This document shows positions 20,142 to 28,219 of a stretch of 30,996 nucleotides of DNA, in pieces. The notes under the pieces are model-generated. The model did not search any database. It saw only the letters and a list, made by a program, of their open reading frames with translations, and was not told where the DNA came from. The translations under genes were made by a program, and so were the position numbers. Position 1 is the first letter of the stretch; the number at the start of each line of letters is the position of its first letter. The stretch comes from Frankiales bacterium (GTDB lineage Bacteria; Actinomycetota; Actinomycetes; Mycobacteriales; SCTD01), in contig JAODNF010000174.1 of NCBI GenBank assembly GCA_025464915.1, positions 1 through 30,996 on the forward strand. Direction: 5' to 3'.

Positions 20142-21357
20142 GCTGGACGGCCGGACCGTCCGGCTCCGGGACGGCCGCTCCTTCCTGAGCCCCACCGGGC
20201 GGCTGCTGCGCTTCGCGCGGCCTCCGGCCGGCGTCCCCCACCAGCTCGTCGCGGCGGGATCGGCGCACCCGTTGCCCGGGCCGGTGCCCGCCGACGACGT
20301 GACCGTCGTGGTGCCCGTCCACAACCGGCTACCTGCCCTCGAGCGCTGCCTTGCAGCCCTGACGGGTCGTGACGTGATCGTGGTCGATGACGGCTCCGCC
20401 GATCCCCTCGCTGTCGAGGACCTCGCCCCTGATGCGCGGATCGTCCGTCGCCCGAACGGTGGTCCCGCGGCCGCCCGCAACAGCGCACTTCCCCTGCTGC
20501 ACAAGCAGTTCGTGGCCTTCCTGGACTCCGACTGCGTTCCGCCCGCGGACTGGCTCGAGCTGCTGCGCGGTCACTTCGCCGACCCGCGGGTCGGCGCGGT
20601 CGCACCGCGGGTCACCGGTGGGCTGCGCTCTCCGCTCGACCTCGGCTGCCGTCCTGCTGACGTGCGCCCGGGCGCCCACGTCGCCTACGTCCCGACGGCT
20701 GCCCTCGTCGTACGCAGGGCGGCGCTGACCCGCTTCGACGAGGCCCTGAGGTACGGCGAGGACGTCGACCTCGTCTGGCGGATGGTCGAGCAGGGCTGGA
20801 CGATCCGCTACGACCCGCGGGTCGAGGTCCGGCACGAGGAGCCCGCACAGCTGTCGGACCGGCTCGCTCGACGGTTCCGCTACGGCACGTCCGCGGCTCC
20901 TCTCAGCCGCCGGCACCCGGGCGCGGTGACCCACCTGGTCCTCCCGCCGTGGCCGACTGCTGCGGTCGTGGCACTGCTGGTCGGGCGGCCGCTCGTCGCG
21001 GCCGGCGCGGCAGCGGTCACCTACCAGCGGCTGCAACGGCACCTGCACGACCCAGGTGCGAGCGCTCGCGTCACCGGCCGGGCCGTCAGCGGCACGGCTC
21101 AGGGGCTCGGCCGTGCACTCGCGATGACCGGACCGCTGGCCTGGGCCGCCGGCTGGCGTCGCCCCCAGCTGCTGGGGCTGATGGCCCTCCCGCTCGTCCT
21201 CGAGCAGCTCGAGCGCCGACCCGGCGCCGACCCGTTCCGCTACGTGGGCGAGGGGCTGCTGGAGCAGGCCGCCTACGGGGCCGGCGTGGTTGCCGGGTGC
21301 GTGCGGGAGCGCACCTGGCGACCGCTGGTCCCGCGGCTGCGTGCCTCAGAGCGGTAG
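20122..21357 (+). CDS. mftF: Mycofactocin glycosyltransferase MftF
   Basis: This 411-residue family 2 glycosyltransferase is counted from ATG 20122; TTG 20131 is an in-frame alternative and an upstream ATG (20080) would overlap the SDR by 62 nt. In mycobacteria MftF adds beta-1,4-glucose units to premycofactocin. The GT-A motifs are clear: VVVPVHNR (62-69), VVDDGSAD (87-94), the metal-binding FLDSD (133-137) and the catalytic GEDVDLVWRM (212-221). The C-terminal third contains several hydrophobic helices typical of the MftF tail. It is somewhat shorter than the roughly 470 residues I recall for mycobacterial MftF, with the shortfall apparently at the N terminus. It is the last gene of the operon and its 3' end overlaps the convergent gene by 12 nt. 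Confidence 0.93.
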   Translation: MAALRSELDGRTVRLRDGRSFLSPTGRLLRFARPPAGVPHQLVAAGSAHPLPGPVPADDVTVVVPVHNRLPALERCLAALTGRDVIVVDDGSADPLAVEDLAPDARIVRRPNGGPAAARNSALPLLHKQFVAFLDSDCVPPADWLELLRGHFADPRVGAVAPRVTGGLRSPLDLGCRPADVRPGAHVAYVPTAALVVRRAALTRFDEALRYGEDVDLVWRMVEQGWTIRYDPRVEVRHEEPAQLSDRLARRFRYGTSAAPLSRRHPGAVTHLVLPPWPTAAVVALLVGRPLVAAGAAAVTYQRLQRHLHDPGASARVTGRAVSGTAQGLGRALAMTGPLAWAAGWRRPQLLGLMALPLVLEQLERRPGADPFRYVGEGLLEQAAYGAGVVAGCVRERTWRPLVPRLRASER

Positions 21358-22368
21358 CGCCAGCACCGTTCCCGGCTGCAGGTAGCCGAAGCGGTCGAGC
21401 GCTGCCGGGTTGGAGGCCAGGACCAGCCGCACCCCGAGGGCCACGGAGTGATCGTCGGCGACGATGCCCTTGTGCCGCAGGGCATCGGTCACCACCGACC
21501 AGACGGTCTCGCCCGGGCGGACCTGGTGCACCACGGGGATCACCCGGCCCAGCACGTGCCCGATCCGCTCGATGTCGGTGCGCACGTCGACGAGCCGCTG
21601 GCCCTTCAGGCCGGAGGTCGGCAGCGCGTCGAGGACGATGCCGAGCCGCCGGGCCGAGGCCGGCCCGTCCCGACGGACGACGGCGTCGTGTGCGGCCGAC
21701 ACGAGGTCGCGCAGGTGCCCCCGTCCGAGGCTGTCGCGCAGCTGGGCGAGCTGGGGCCCGGCGCCGAGCACCGTCACGACCCGGGTGGTGGTGGCCACGC
21801 GCCCGGTGCTGTCCCGGCCGCTGGTGCAGGTGACCGTCGTGCGGCTCGGGGTGAGGGGCAAGATGGCGGGCGCGCAGTGCGCCGGCAGCCGGTGGCCGCG
21901 GTTGTCGACAGCGGTGGCACGCAACGGGTCGGTCGCGCCGTGGTGACCGGTGGCGCGGATCGTCAACGGCCCCTCGACCGACAGCCGAGGCGGGACCGGG
22001 GCACGCGGCACGTGCACGATGCCGCTCGCGCTGCCGCCGACGCAGCTCGCGCCCCACTCGACGGCGGTGCCGGGGTCGGGAGAGATGATCGTCGCCGTGG
22101 ACGTCATCAGCACGCCCTCGGGGATCGGCGGGGTCTCCGACGTCCCGAAGTAGGCGTGCCCCTCGTTCAGCTGGAAGATGCCGGCCCGGGTGACGACGGC
22201 GGTCACGACGACGTCGTAGGACCGGTAGCTGACGTTGCTGAACGTCAGGGTCATGTCGTGGCACTCCGCGAGCGGCGGCGGGCCGGCCTCCGCGTGCTGC
22301 GTGAGTCCTCCGAGCAGGGTCAGTGCCGTAGCACTGGTCGTCGCCACCTGGCGCCCCCTGCGGCTCAC
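21346..22368 (-). CDS. Secreted protein with C-terminal LysM-like domain
   Basis: This is a 340-residue exported protein. The N terminus (MSRRGRQVATTSATALTLLG, ending AEA before GPPPL) looks like a Sec or Tat-like signal peptide cleaved near residue 28. The mature part has a Cys-containing beta-rich region (about 30-130), a second region resembling an immunoglobulin/HYR-type module ending in TTVTCTSGRDSTG, a helical segment, and a C-terminal domain starting VRPGETVWSVVTDAL and ending GYLQPGTVLALPL. That pattern is LysM-like, so peptidoglycan binding is plausible. I chose GTG 22368 because it keeps the positively charged signal n-region, although GTG 22347 has a better-spaced AGGGGG. It has no mycofactocin-related motif and is convergent with mftF. 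The function is unknown. Confidence 0.7.
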   Translation of the reverse strand: MSRRGRQVATTSATALTLLGGLTQHAEAGPPPLAECHDMTLTFSNVSYRSYDVVVTAVVTRAGIFQLNEGHAYFGTSETPPIPEGVLMTSTATIISPDPGTAVEWGASCVGGSASGIVHVPRAPVPPRLSVEGPLTIRATGHHGATDPLRATAVDNRGHRLPAHCAPAILPLTPSRTTVTCTSGRDSTGRVATTTRVVTVLGAGPQLAQLRDSLGRGHLRDLVSAAHDAVVRRDGPASARRLGIVLDALPTSGLKGQRLVDVRTDIERIGHVLGRVIPVVHQVRPGETVWSVVTDALRHKGIVADDHSVALGVRLVLASNPAALDRFGYLQPGTVLALPL

Positions 22369-22494
22369 GCCCTCGACGGTACCGCCGGAGAGCCCGAAAA
22401 AAGGTGTTCTTCAGGTGCAGGAGATCGGCCCGGCGCGGCGAAACACAGGCCCATCGCGCGACATCCACCGCGGCCCAGGGCTGTGGTCGTCGCA

Positions 22495-24213
22495 TCAGAC
22501 CAGCGGGGCGCTTCCGGGGGGAGGCGCCCCGCTGCTGTCCGTCACGGGCGCGGTGCGCGCGGTCTCGCGGCGCACCCGGAGCGCGGCCAGCAGCATGCCG
22601 GCGGCGAAGCACGCCCCGGCGCCCTCGCCGGCCCGCAACCGCAGGTCCAGGAGCGGCTCGAGGCCCAGCCGGGTGAGGACCTCTGCGTGCGCCCGCTCCC
22701 GCGACCGCTGGCCTGCGAGCAGGTGCTGCAGCACCGCGGGTTCGAGCCGGACGGCGCACAGCCCGGCCACCGAGGTCAGCAGCCCGTCAAGGACGATGAC
22801 CGCGCCCACCTGAGCGGCCCCGAGGGCGACGCCGGTCAGGAGGGCGACCTCGGGTCCGCCCAGCGCAGCGAGCAGCGGGACCACGTCCCGGACGTCACCC
22901 ACCCGAGCGACGGCTCCTGCGACGACCTCGCGCTTGCGCTCCAGCATCGCGCTGTCGGCGCCCGCGCCCAGGCCGACGACCTCGAGAGCCGACAGGCCGA
23001 GCAGCGCGGCGCAGAGGGCCGCGGCCACCGTGGTGTTGCCGATGCCCATCTCCCCCAGAGCCACCAGTCCCCGAGCCCCGTGCTGCCGGCCGAGTGCCCG
23101 GCCCCGCTCCACGAGCGCTTCGACCTCAGCGACGGACAGCGCGTCGGCGTGCAGCAGGTCGCCGTGGGAGGAGCCGGCATCGACGACGACCGTGCCGAGA
23201 CCGGCGGCGGACGCAGCGACGGCGCCGAGAGCCGTTCCCTGCCGCGCCGCGTCGAGGACGTCCGCGGTGACGCTGTCGGGGAACGCGCTGACGCCGAGCG
23301 CGGTCACCGCGTGCGTCGCCCCGGCGAGGACGAGGGTGCCGCCGGTCGTGCTGCCGCGACCGAGCGCGACCACCCGGTCCACGGCGCGGTCTAGCACGCC
23401 GAGCGATCCCGGCGGCGTCAGGAGCCGGTCCGCCTCGTCGCGCGCGGCAACCACCGAACGCTGGTCGGGTGCCCTCAGCCGGGAGGGCGGCGCGGCCCGC
23501 TCGGACCAGCGGTCGGTGAGCAGTACGTCGTCGAGCGGCTGCCTGCGGGACCAGCCGGCGCGCTCGAGACCGGGCCCCGGGGGCCGCTCGTCGGGCCATC
23601 CCAGGCAGAGCCAGCCCAGGGTCACGACGCCGTCGGGCAGGTCGAGCAGCCCGCCGAGCTCGTCCGGGTCGAAGAGCGTCACCCAGCCCATGCCCAGCCC
23701 CTCGGCGCGCGCCGCGAGCCACAGGTTCTGGATGGCGCAGGCGCACGACCAGAGGTCGGCATCGGGGAAGGTCGCGCGTCCCAGCACCCCGGCTGCCGGG
23801 GTACGGCGGTCGCAGCAGACGACGACACCGAGGGGTGCCTCGCGCAGGCCCTCGAGCTGGAGGTCGAGCAGCTGGCGGGCGGCCTCCGGCTCCAGCTGGG
23901 CCGCCTGGTCGAGCCTGGCACGGTCGGCCATCCACGCGGCCCGCTCCCGGATCGACGCGTCCTGCACCACCACGAACCGCCAGGGCTGAGAGTGCCCGAC
24001 CGATGGCGCCGCGTGCCCGGCCTCGAGGACGCGGCGCAGGACTGGCTCCGGGACGGGGTCCGCCCGGTAGCGGCGGACGTCCCGGCGCGCCCGCATCACG
24101 TCGTACACGGCAGACCGGTCGCCCTCCGGGAAGGCCCAGGCGTCCGGCGCTGCGGCCCGCTCCGCCGCCGAGGTGGCGTCGCCGATCAGCGGCACGGGTC
24201 GGGGCCAGGTCAC
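22495..24213 (-). CDS. BluB-CobT fusion: DMB synthase and DMB phosphoribosyltransferase
   Basis: This single 572-residue protein joins two steps of cobalamin lower-ligand synthesis. Residues about 35-210 are a BluB-type nitroreductase that converts FMNH2 to 5,6-dimethylbenzimidazole (RRDVRRYR at 43-50, PSVGHSQPWRF at 70-80, GLGMGWVTLFDPDEL at 172-186, CLGWP at 203-207). Residues about 255-555 are CobT, which makes alpha-ribazole phosphate from DMB and nicotinate mononucleotide (LLTPPGSLG at 264-272, GEMGIGNTT at 387-395 with Glu388, and GEGAG at 530-534 with Glu530 as the catalytic base). The CobT part lacks the usual DHG in its N-terminal core (THA, 300-302) and is a little short. GTG 24213 is chosen; it overlaps no other gene. 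It stands alone, with no other cob genes nearby. Confidence 0.9.
   Translation of the reverse strand: MTWPRPVPLIGDATSAAERAAAPDAWAFPEGDRSAVYDVMRARRDVRRYRADPVPEPVLRRVLEAGHAAPSVGHSQPWRFVVVQDASIRERAAWMADRARLDQAAQLEPEAARQLLDLQLEGLREAPLGVVVCCDRRTPAAGVLGRATFPDADLWSCACAIQNLWLAARAEGLGMGWVTLFDPDELGGLLDLPDGVVTLGWLCLGWPDERPPGPGLERAGWSRRQPLDDVLLTDRWSERAAPPSRLRAPDQRSVVAARDEADRLLTPPGSLGVLDRAVDRVVALGRGSTTGGTLVLAGATHAVTALGVSAFPDSVTADVLDAARQGTALGAVAASAAGLGTVVVDAGSSHGDLLHADALSVAEVEALVERGRALGRQHGARGLVALGEMGIGNTTVAAALCAALLGLSALEVVGLGAGADSAMLERKREVVAGAVARVGDVRDVVPLLAALGGPEVALLTGVALGAAQVGAVIVLDGLLTSVAGLCAVRLEPAVLQHLLAGQRSRERAHAEVLTRLGLEPLLDLRLRAGEGAGACFAAGMLLAALRVRRETARTAPVTDSSGAPPPGSAPLV
22501..22534 (-). terminator. 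Strong GC hairpin at end of bluB-cobT
   Basis: An 11-bp perfect stem (CAGCGGGGCGC pairing with GCGCCCCGCTG) with a 12-nt loop overlaps the last codons of the fusion gene, six bases before the end of its stop codon. No U-tract follows, so it would be a GC-only terminator of the kind seen in actinobacteria, or a 3'-end stabiliser. It may also simply reflect codon bias. Confidence 0.4.
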
Positions 24214-24226
24214 GGGCCCACCGTAG

Positions 24227-26476
24227 TCAGCCCAGGCGGCGGCGGTGCCGGACCAGCACCAGTCCGGTGCTGAGCAGCAGCAGGGCGGCCAGGGGCGCGC
24301 CGAGGCCACCGGTCGCGGCCAGGCCCGGACCCTTCTGGGGTCTCGCTGTCACGGGGCCCTTGCCCGGGAGCGGCTCGGTCGGCCGAACGGTCTTCGGGAC
24401 GCCCGTGCCGCCGGCAACGTGGTCGAACGGAGCGGTCGCGTCGACGAGGTTGATGATGCCGGCCGGGTTGGCCTGCGCGGACGCCAGCGTCGTGCCCGCG
24501 ATGCCCGTGGCGCTGTACATCAGCGCCTTCTTCTTCAGGCCCGGGAACGACGCGTAGGGGACGTGCCAGGTGATCGTGCCGCGCGGCGAGTAGCTGCCGT
24601 TGGCGGCGGTCGCGCTGTCGAACACCATGCTGAGCTGCACGGGCGCGCTGGCGACGTCGCCGAGGAAGAACCGGGGCGCCCCGCCCAGCCGGCTCTCCAT
24701 GCCGACGTAGTAGATGTGGCCGTTGCCCGGCGTGTGCCCGTTGTAGGTCGTGAAGCGCGTGAGCCAGACCCCGGCCGTCGCCGGGCCGAACGTCGTGTCG
24801 ATGGAGAGGCTCTCCAGCGACTTCATGGTCAGGGTGATGACCAGGCCGTTCTTGTCCTCGGTGACGGCCGTTCCGGTCACGTCGAGGTTGTCGCCGGCCT
24901 TGGTGTAGAGGCTGTTCCCGCTGTAGTGGGCGTCGCCGACAGGGTCGCTGACCTTGTCGAAGGGATAGGCGTTGTGGCTCGGTGACTTCCCGGCGATCAT
25001 CGACGTGCCGCCGACCTGGCGCTGGTAGACGGGCGGGCCGTTCTCGGCGATCGCCCCGGTCGGCCCGGTCGTGAAGCTGTTGGACGTGTCGTCGACGTAG
25101 ACCACCTCGAGGGCGCCGTCGGTGTCGACACCGAGGTTGAGGTAGTCGCCGAGCGACCGGTCTCCCATGCTGACGGTGCAGGTGGTCCCGGCGGTGCAGA
25201 TGGGGCCGTACTTCATCGGGTGCTCGCTGGCCGTGACCGTCGCGAAGTGCGGCGCCGTCGCGAGGGCGTCGACCGACTGCGACACCTGCACGTCGAACTC
25301 GGCGTGTGCGAGGTCGTCGAACTGGTAGTGGCCCTGCTCGCCCTCCTCGTTGGCGTGGTACCAGGCGACCGCGACCCGGCCGGCGCTGCCAGCGGTGACC
25401 CAGGGGAAGGCGTTGGAGCCGCCCTTGCTGACCTGGATCGACCGGCCCCAGGTGTGGCCGCCGTCGTGGGAGACCGACAGGTACACGTTGTAGGGCCCGG
25501 CCGCGTTGCCGCTCTTGATCAGCTGGGACGCGTAGACCATGTAGAGGTTGCCGGCGCTGTCCTGCGCGACGGTGTTGAAGTTCGCCGCCCCGCAGATGCC
25601 GGGCGCCGACGACGTCTTGTCCGGGCAGATGTCCCGGTTGACGAACACGTCCTTCCAGGTCGCGGTCGTGATGCCGTTCGACGTGACGGGCTTGCCGTAG
25701 CTCACCAGGGCACCGTTGCCGTCGCTGGAGCTGTGGGCGATGACGAGCTCGCCGAGCTTGTTGACGACCTGGTTGCCCGGGATCCCCTCCTCGTTGGTGA
25801 CGCAGTTGACCGCGCCGCCACCGAGGCAGGCCAGGTTGGGGTTGGCGTTGATGACGGGCAGGAAGTTCACGCCGTCGTGGCTGACGGTCTCGACGAGCTG
25901 GTTGGTCGGACCGCCGTTCACTCCCGACAGGACCGCGTCGTACTCCTCGTAGATCGCGAAGTCGGGATCGCCCAGCTTGCCGTGGCTCGCGAACCACATC
26001 CGGTCGACGGGCGTGTTGGGCGCCGCGGTGCAGGACGTCGAGAACGTCATGCCGGCATCGGTCGTGACCGAGTTCGAGAGGTTCGTGAGGTTCTGCAGGT
26101 CCGACAGGTAGAGGTTGTCGCCCGTGTCCTTCGCGAGCTCGGTGTCGCCGCCGCCGACGCAGCTGGCCGGCTTGCCGAAGGCGACGTTGCCCGGGACGAG
26201 CTGGAAGCTGTCGCCGTGGTCGAGCGAGCGCCAGACGAACGACTCGCCCTGGCTCGACCCGTTGGGGACCGACGAGAAAACCCGGCCCTTCGAGTCCGTG
26301 ACGATGTCCGGCTCGAAGCCGGAGCGCTGGTGGTCGATGACCACCTCGTGCCCGAAGCGCAGCGTCGAGCCGGCTGCGGCCTGGGCGGCGGGGGTGGCGA
26401 GGCCGGCGACGCTGGCGCCGCCGACGAGGAGGGCTACCGCGGCAACGACGGCGCGCCCGGTGCGGGGGGTTGGCAT
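24227..26476 (-). CDS. Secreted BNR/sialidase-like protein with LAATG cell-wall sorting signal
   Basis: This is a 749-residue surface protein from ATG 26476 (AGAGAGAAG upstream). A signal peptide of about 36 residues ends in AAQAAA. The central part has beta-propeller Asp-box repeats (S-x-D-x-G-x-x-W/F): WRSLDHGDSFQLV, VTTDAGMTFS, VSHDGVNFLP and SVSHDGGHTWGRS, as in sialidases and BNR proteins. No complete sialidase arginine triad could be identified by eye, so it may only bind or hydrolyse an unknown glycan. The region after about residue 500 is beta-rich and ends with a Pro-rich linker. The C terminus reads GLAATGG, a hydrophobic helix, then RHRRR. This is a sorting signal of the LAxTG class used by class E sortases. 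No sortase gene is in the window. Confidence 0.85.
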   Translation of the reverse strand: MPTPRTGRAVVAAVALLVGGASVAGLATPAAQAAAGSTLRFGHEVVIDHQRSGFEPDIVTDSKGRVFSSVPNGSSQGESFVWRSLDHGDSFQLVPGNVAFGKPASCVGGGDTELAKDTGDNLYLSDLQNLTNLSNSVTTDAGMTFSTSCTAAPNTPVDRMWFASHGKLGDPDFAIYEEYDAVLSGVNGGPTNQLVETVSHDGVNFLPVINANPNLACLGGGAVNCVTNEEGIPGNQVVNKLGELVIAHSSSDGNGALVSYGKPVTSNGITTATWKDVFVNRDICPDKTSSAPGICGAANFNTVAQDSAGNLYMVYASQLIKSGNAAGPYNVYLSVSHDGGHTWGRSIQVSKGGSNAFPWVTAGSAGRVAVAWYHANEEGEQGHYQFDDLAHAEFDVQVSQSVDALATAPHFATVTASEHPMKYGPICTAGTTCTVSMGDRSLGDYLNLGVDTDGALEVVYVDDTSNSFTTGPTGAIAENGPPVYQRQVGGTSMIAGKSPSHNAYPFDKVSDPVGDAHYSGNSLYTKAGDNLDVTGTAVTEDKNGLVITLTMKSLESLSIDTTFGPATAGVWLTRFTTYNGHTPGNGHIYYVGMESRLGGAPRFFLGDVASAPVQLSMVFDSATAANGSYSPRGTITWHVPYASFPGLKKKALMYSATGIAGTTLASAQANPAGIINLVDATAPFDHVAGGTGVPKTVRPTEPLPGKGPVTARPQKGPGLAATGGLGAPLAALLLLSTGLVLVRHRRRLG

Positions 26477-26542
26477 GCTTCTCTCTTCTGCCCGGGAGCC
26501 CTGGATTCCTGCCCGTCCGCCCGAGCCTGACAGGATCGCCTC

Positions 26543-27007
26543 ATGACCGTCTCCCGCACCGTCCACGTCGACGCTCCCGCCACGAAGGTCTGGGAGCTCG
26601 TCAGCGACCTGCCGGCCATGGGACGGCTCAGCCCGGAGAACACCGGCGGCTCGTGGCGCGGCGGCGCGACCGGCCCGGCCGTCGGGGCGACGTTCAAGGG
26701 CAGCAACCGCAACGGGTCGAGGAGGTGGAGCACCACGGTCAGGGTGCTGCGCTGCGAGCCCGGTACGACCTTCGCGTTCGCCGTCTCCTCGGTGGCCGGG
26801 ATCCCCGTGAGCGAGTGGAGCTACGACATCGAGGCGGCCGGCGACGGGGCCTGCGAGGTCACCGAGACCTGGACCGACCGGCGCCCCGGCTGGTTCAAGA
26901 AGCCGGCCGGCCTGGTCACCGGGGTCATGAGCCGCGACGACGGCAGCACCGCGGAGAACCTCGAGAAGACCCTTGCCGCGGTGAAGGCGCTGGCCGAGGC
27001 CCCGTGA
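26543..27007 (+). CDS. SRPBCC-family (polyketide cyclase-like) protein
   Basis: This 154-residue protein has the START/Bet v1 (SRPBCC) fold pattern. A first strand (VSRTVHVDAPATKVWELVSD) is followed by helical DLPAMGRLSPENTGG, then alternating strands with GATFKGSNRNGSRRWSTTV, VLRCEPGTTFAFAV and SEWSYDIEA. The long C-terminal helix is DGSTAENLEKTLAAVKALAE. This family (polyketide_cyc2 type) forms a hydrophobic pocket and its members bind varied lipids or aromatics; no catalytic residue identifies a reaction. It starts at ATG 26543, with AGGA about 8 nt upstream, divergent from the BNR protein with 66 bp between them. Its function is unknown. Confidence 0.85.
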   Translation: MTVSRTVHVDAPATKVWELVSDLPAMGRLSPENTGGSWRGGATGPAVGATFKGSNRNGSRRWSTTVRVLRCEPGTTFAFAVSSVAGIPVSEWSYDIEAAGDGACEVTETWTDRRPGWFKKPAGLVTGVMSRDDGSTAENLEKTLAAVKALAEAP

Positions 27008-27086
27008 CACCCGTCCGGCCCTAGCGCGCACCCGCTGCCAGGCCCCACGATGGCGCTGTCCACAGCCGGGCCGCATGCCACGCTCC

Positions 27087-27104
27087 GTGCCAGTTTCGTG
27101 GCAC
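27087..27104. promoter_or_regulatory. Inverted repeat upstream of proline-rich gene
   Basis: GTGCCA and TGGCAC, a perfect 6-bp inverted repeat with a 6-bp spacer, lies in the 153-bp gap before the Pro/Thr-rich gene, 57 bp from its start. It could be an operator or a small hairpin in the leader. No clear -35/-10 pair was found in this gap. Confidence 0.35.
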
Positions 27105-27160
27105 ACTGTGACTAGGCCGCCGAGACCAGACAGCCGAGCGCAACCGGGGAAGAGGGGGGC

Positions 27161-28219
27161 ATGAGCGACACCACGACCCCCTCGGCTCTCCTCAAGGTGC
27201 AGGGCAGCTCCAGGCTCGCCTTCGGCGCGACGACCGCAGCCCTGGTCACGCTCGCGTCCGGCGGCACCGCGGTCCTCGTCGCCCAGGCCACGCACGGCGT
27301 CAGCACGCCGACCTCGCTGCCCTCCGGGGCGCTGCCGCCCGAGGCCGTGACCGGCACCAGCGGAGACCAGCTCGTCGTCGAGCAGCCCGCCGGCACCGCC
27401 CCCGCCACGCACGACCCGACCACGGACGCGCTGCACCGGGCCCTCACCCATCGGCCCCAGCCCGGCCGCCGCACGCTGACCGCGCCACTTGTCCCCCTCG
27501 GCACCCCCGCGGTGGCGCCGGTCCCGCCGGTCGTGCCGCCTGTGCCGCCTGTGCCGCCTACCCCTGTCGTCCCTGACCCGGTGCCGACGGCCACCCCGAG
27601 CACGCCCGTGGTCGTGCCGCCCGTAGTGACGCCCTCGCCGAGCTCCAGCCCGACGCACCCGACGGGCGGTGGGGGCAAGGGCCCGCTGGGCGGAGGTGGC
27701 AGCACCGGGAACGGCAGCGGGACCGACGGGGTCCCCACCGGGGAGCCGACGACCCGACCCATTTCCGAGCCCACCGAGCCCACCGAGCCCACCGAGCCCA
27801 CCGGGCCGACCGGGCCGACCGGCCCCACGACCGAGCCCAACGAGCCGACGGGCGGCCCCACGACCGAGCCCACCACGCCGTCCACCGTGCCGCCGACCAG
27901 CCCGCCCACCGACGAGCCCACGACCGCCCCGACGGACCCGCCGACGAGCGGCCCGACCACGGAGCCCACCGACGAGCCCACCGACGAGCCGGCCGACGAG
28001 CCGACCGTCCCCCCGACGACCCCGTCGCTCGGGCCGGGCGGCGGCACCGACGGGCGCGAGCACCACGGCCGCCACGGGCACGGCCGGCAGCACGGGACCT
28101 CGGTGACAGCGGCGGTGGGCATCCCCGTGACCGTCTCCGCGACGCCCGCGCACCACAGCGAGGGCAGGAGCCGGCACGCCCGTGCCCGGCAGCACGGCAA
28201 GGGCCGCCACGCCCGCTAG
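27161..28219 (+). CDS. Pro/Thr-rich low-complexity membrane-anchored or secreted protein
   Basis: This 352-residue protein is preceded by a strong purine-rich site (GGGGAAGAGGGGGG) ending right at ATG 27161. Residues about 19-41 (LAFGATTAALVTLASGGTAV) are hydrophobic and can act as a signal anchor. The remainder is low complexity: a VPPVPP tract, a Gly-rich patch, a long EPT/GPT/DEPT tandem-repeat region (about residues 200-290) and a His/Arg/Gly-rich basic tail. The acidic repeats followed by a basic His-rich end suggest a cell-wall spanning or wall-attached protein, but this is inference. No enzymatic domain, Cys pair or sorting motif was seen. The long ORFs on the opposite strand here are shadows of repeat codon bias. 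I do not recognise a family. Confidence 0.65.
   Translation: MSDTTTPSALLKVQGSSRLAFGATTAALVTLASGGTAVLVAQATHGVSTPTSLPSGALPPEAVTGTSGDQLVVEQPAGTAPATHDPTTDALHRALTHRPQPGRRTLTAPLVPLGTPAVAPVPPVVPPVPPVPPTPVVPDPVPTATPSTPVVVPPVVTPSPSSSPTHPTGGGGKGPLGGGGSTGNGSGTDGVPTGEPTTRPISEPTEPTEPTEPTGPTGPTGPTTEPNEPTGGPTTEPTTPSTVPPTSPPTDEPTTAPTDPPTSGPTTEPTDEPTDEPADEPTVPPTTPSLGPGGGTDGREHHGRHGHGRQHGTSVTAAVGIPVTVSATPAHHSEGRSRHARARQHGKGRHAR
27767..27829 (+). repeat. 9-bp tandem repeats encoding EPT and GPT
   Basis: Four copies of GAGCCCACC are followed by two of GGGCCGACC and a variant GGCCCCACG, encoding (EPT)4(GPT)3. A related 12-bp repeat encoding DEPT/DEPA runs at about 27962-28006, and three copies of GTGCCGCCT (VPP) lie at 27533-27559. 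These are prone to copy-number change by slippage and would vary between strains in multiples of three. Confidence 0.85.

Noticed and set aside
27767..28006. CRISPR-like short repeats
   Set aside because: The repeats are 9 or 12 bp, directly adjacent, in frame and encode EPT/GPT/DEPT; there are no unique spacers.
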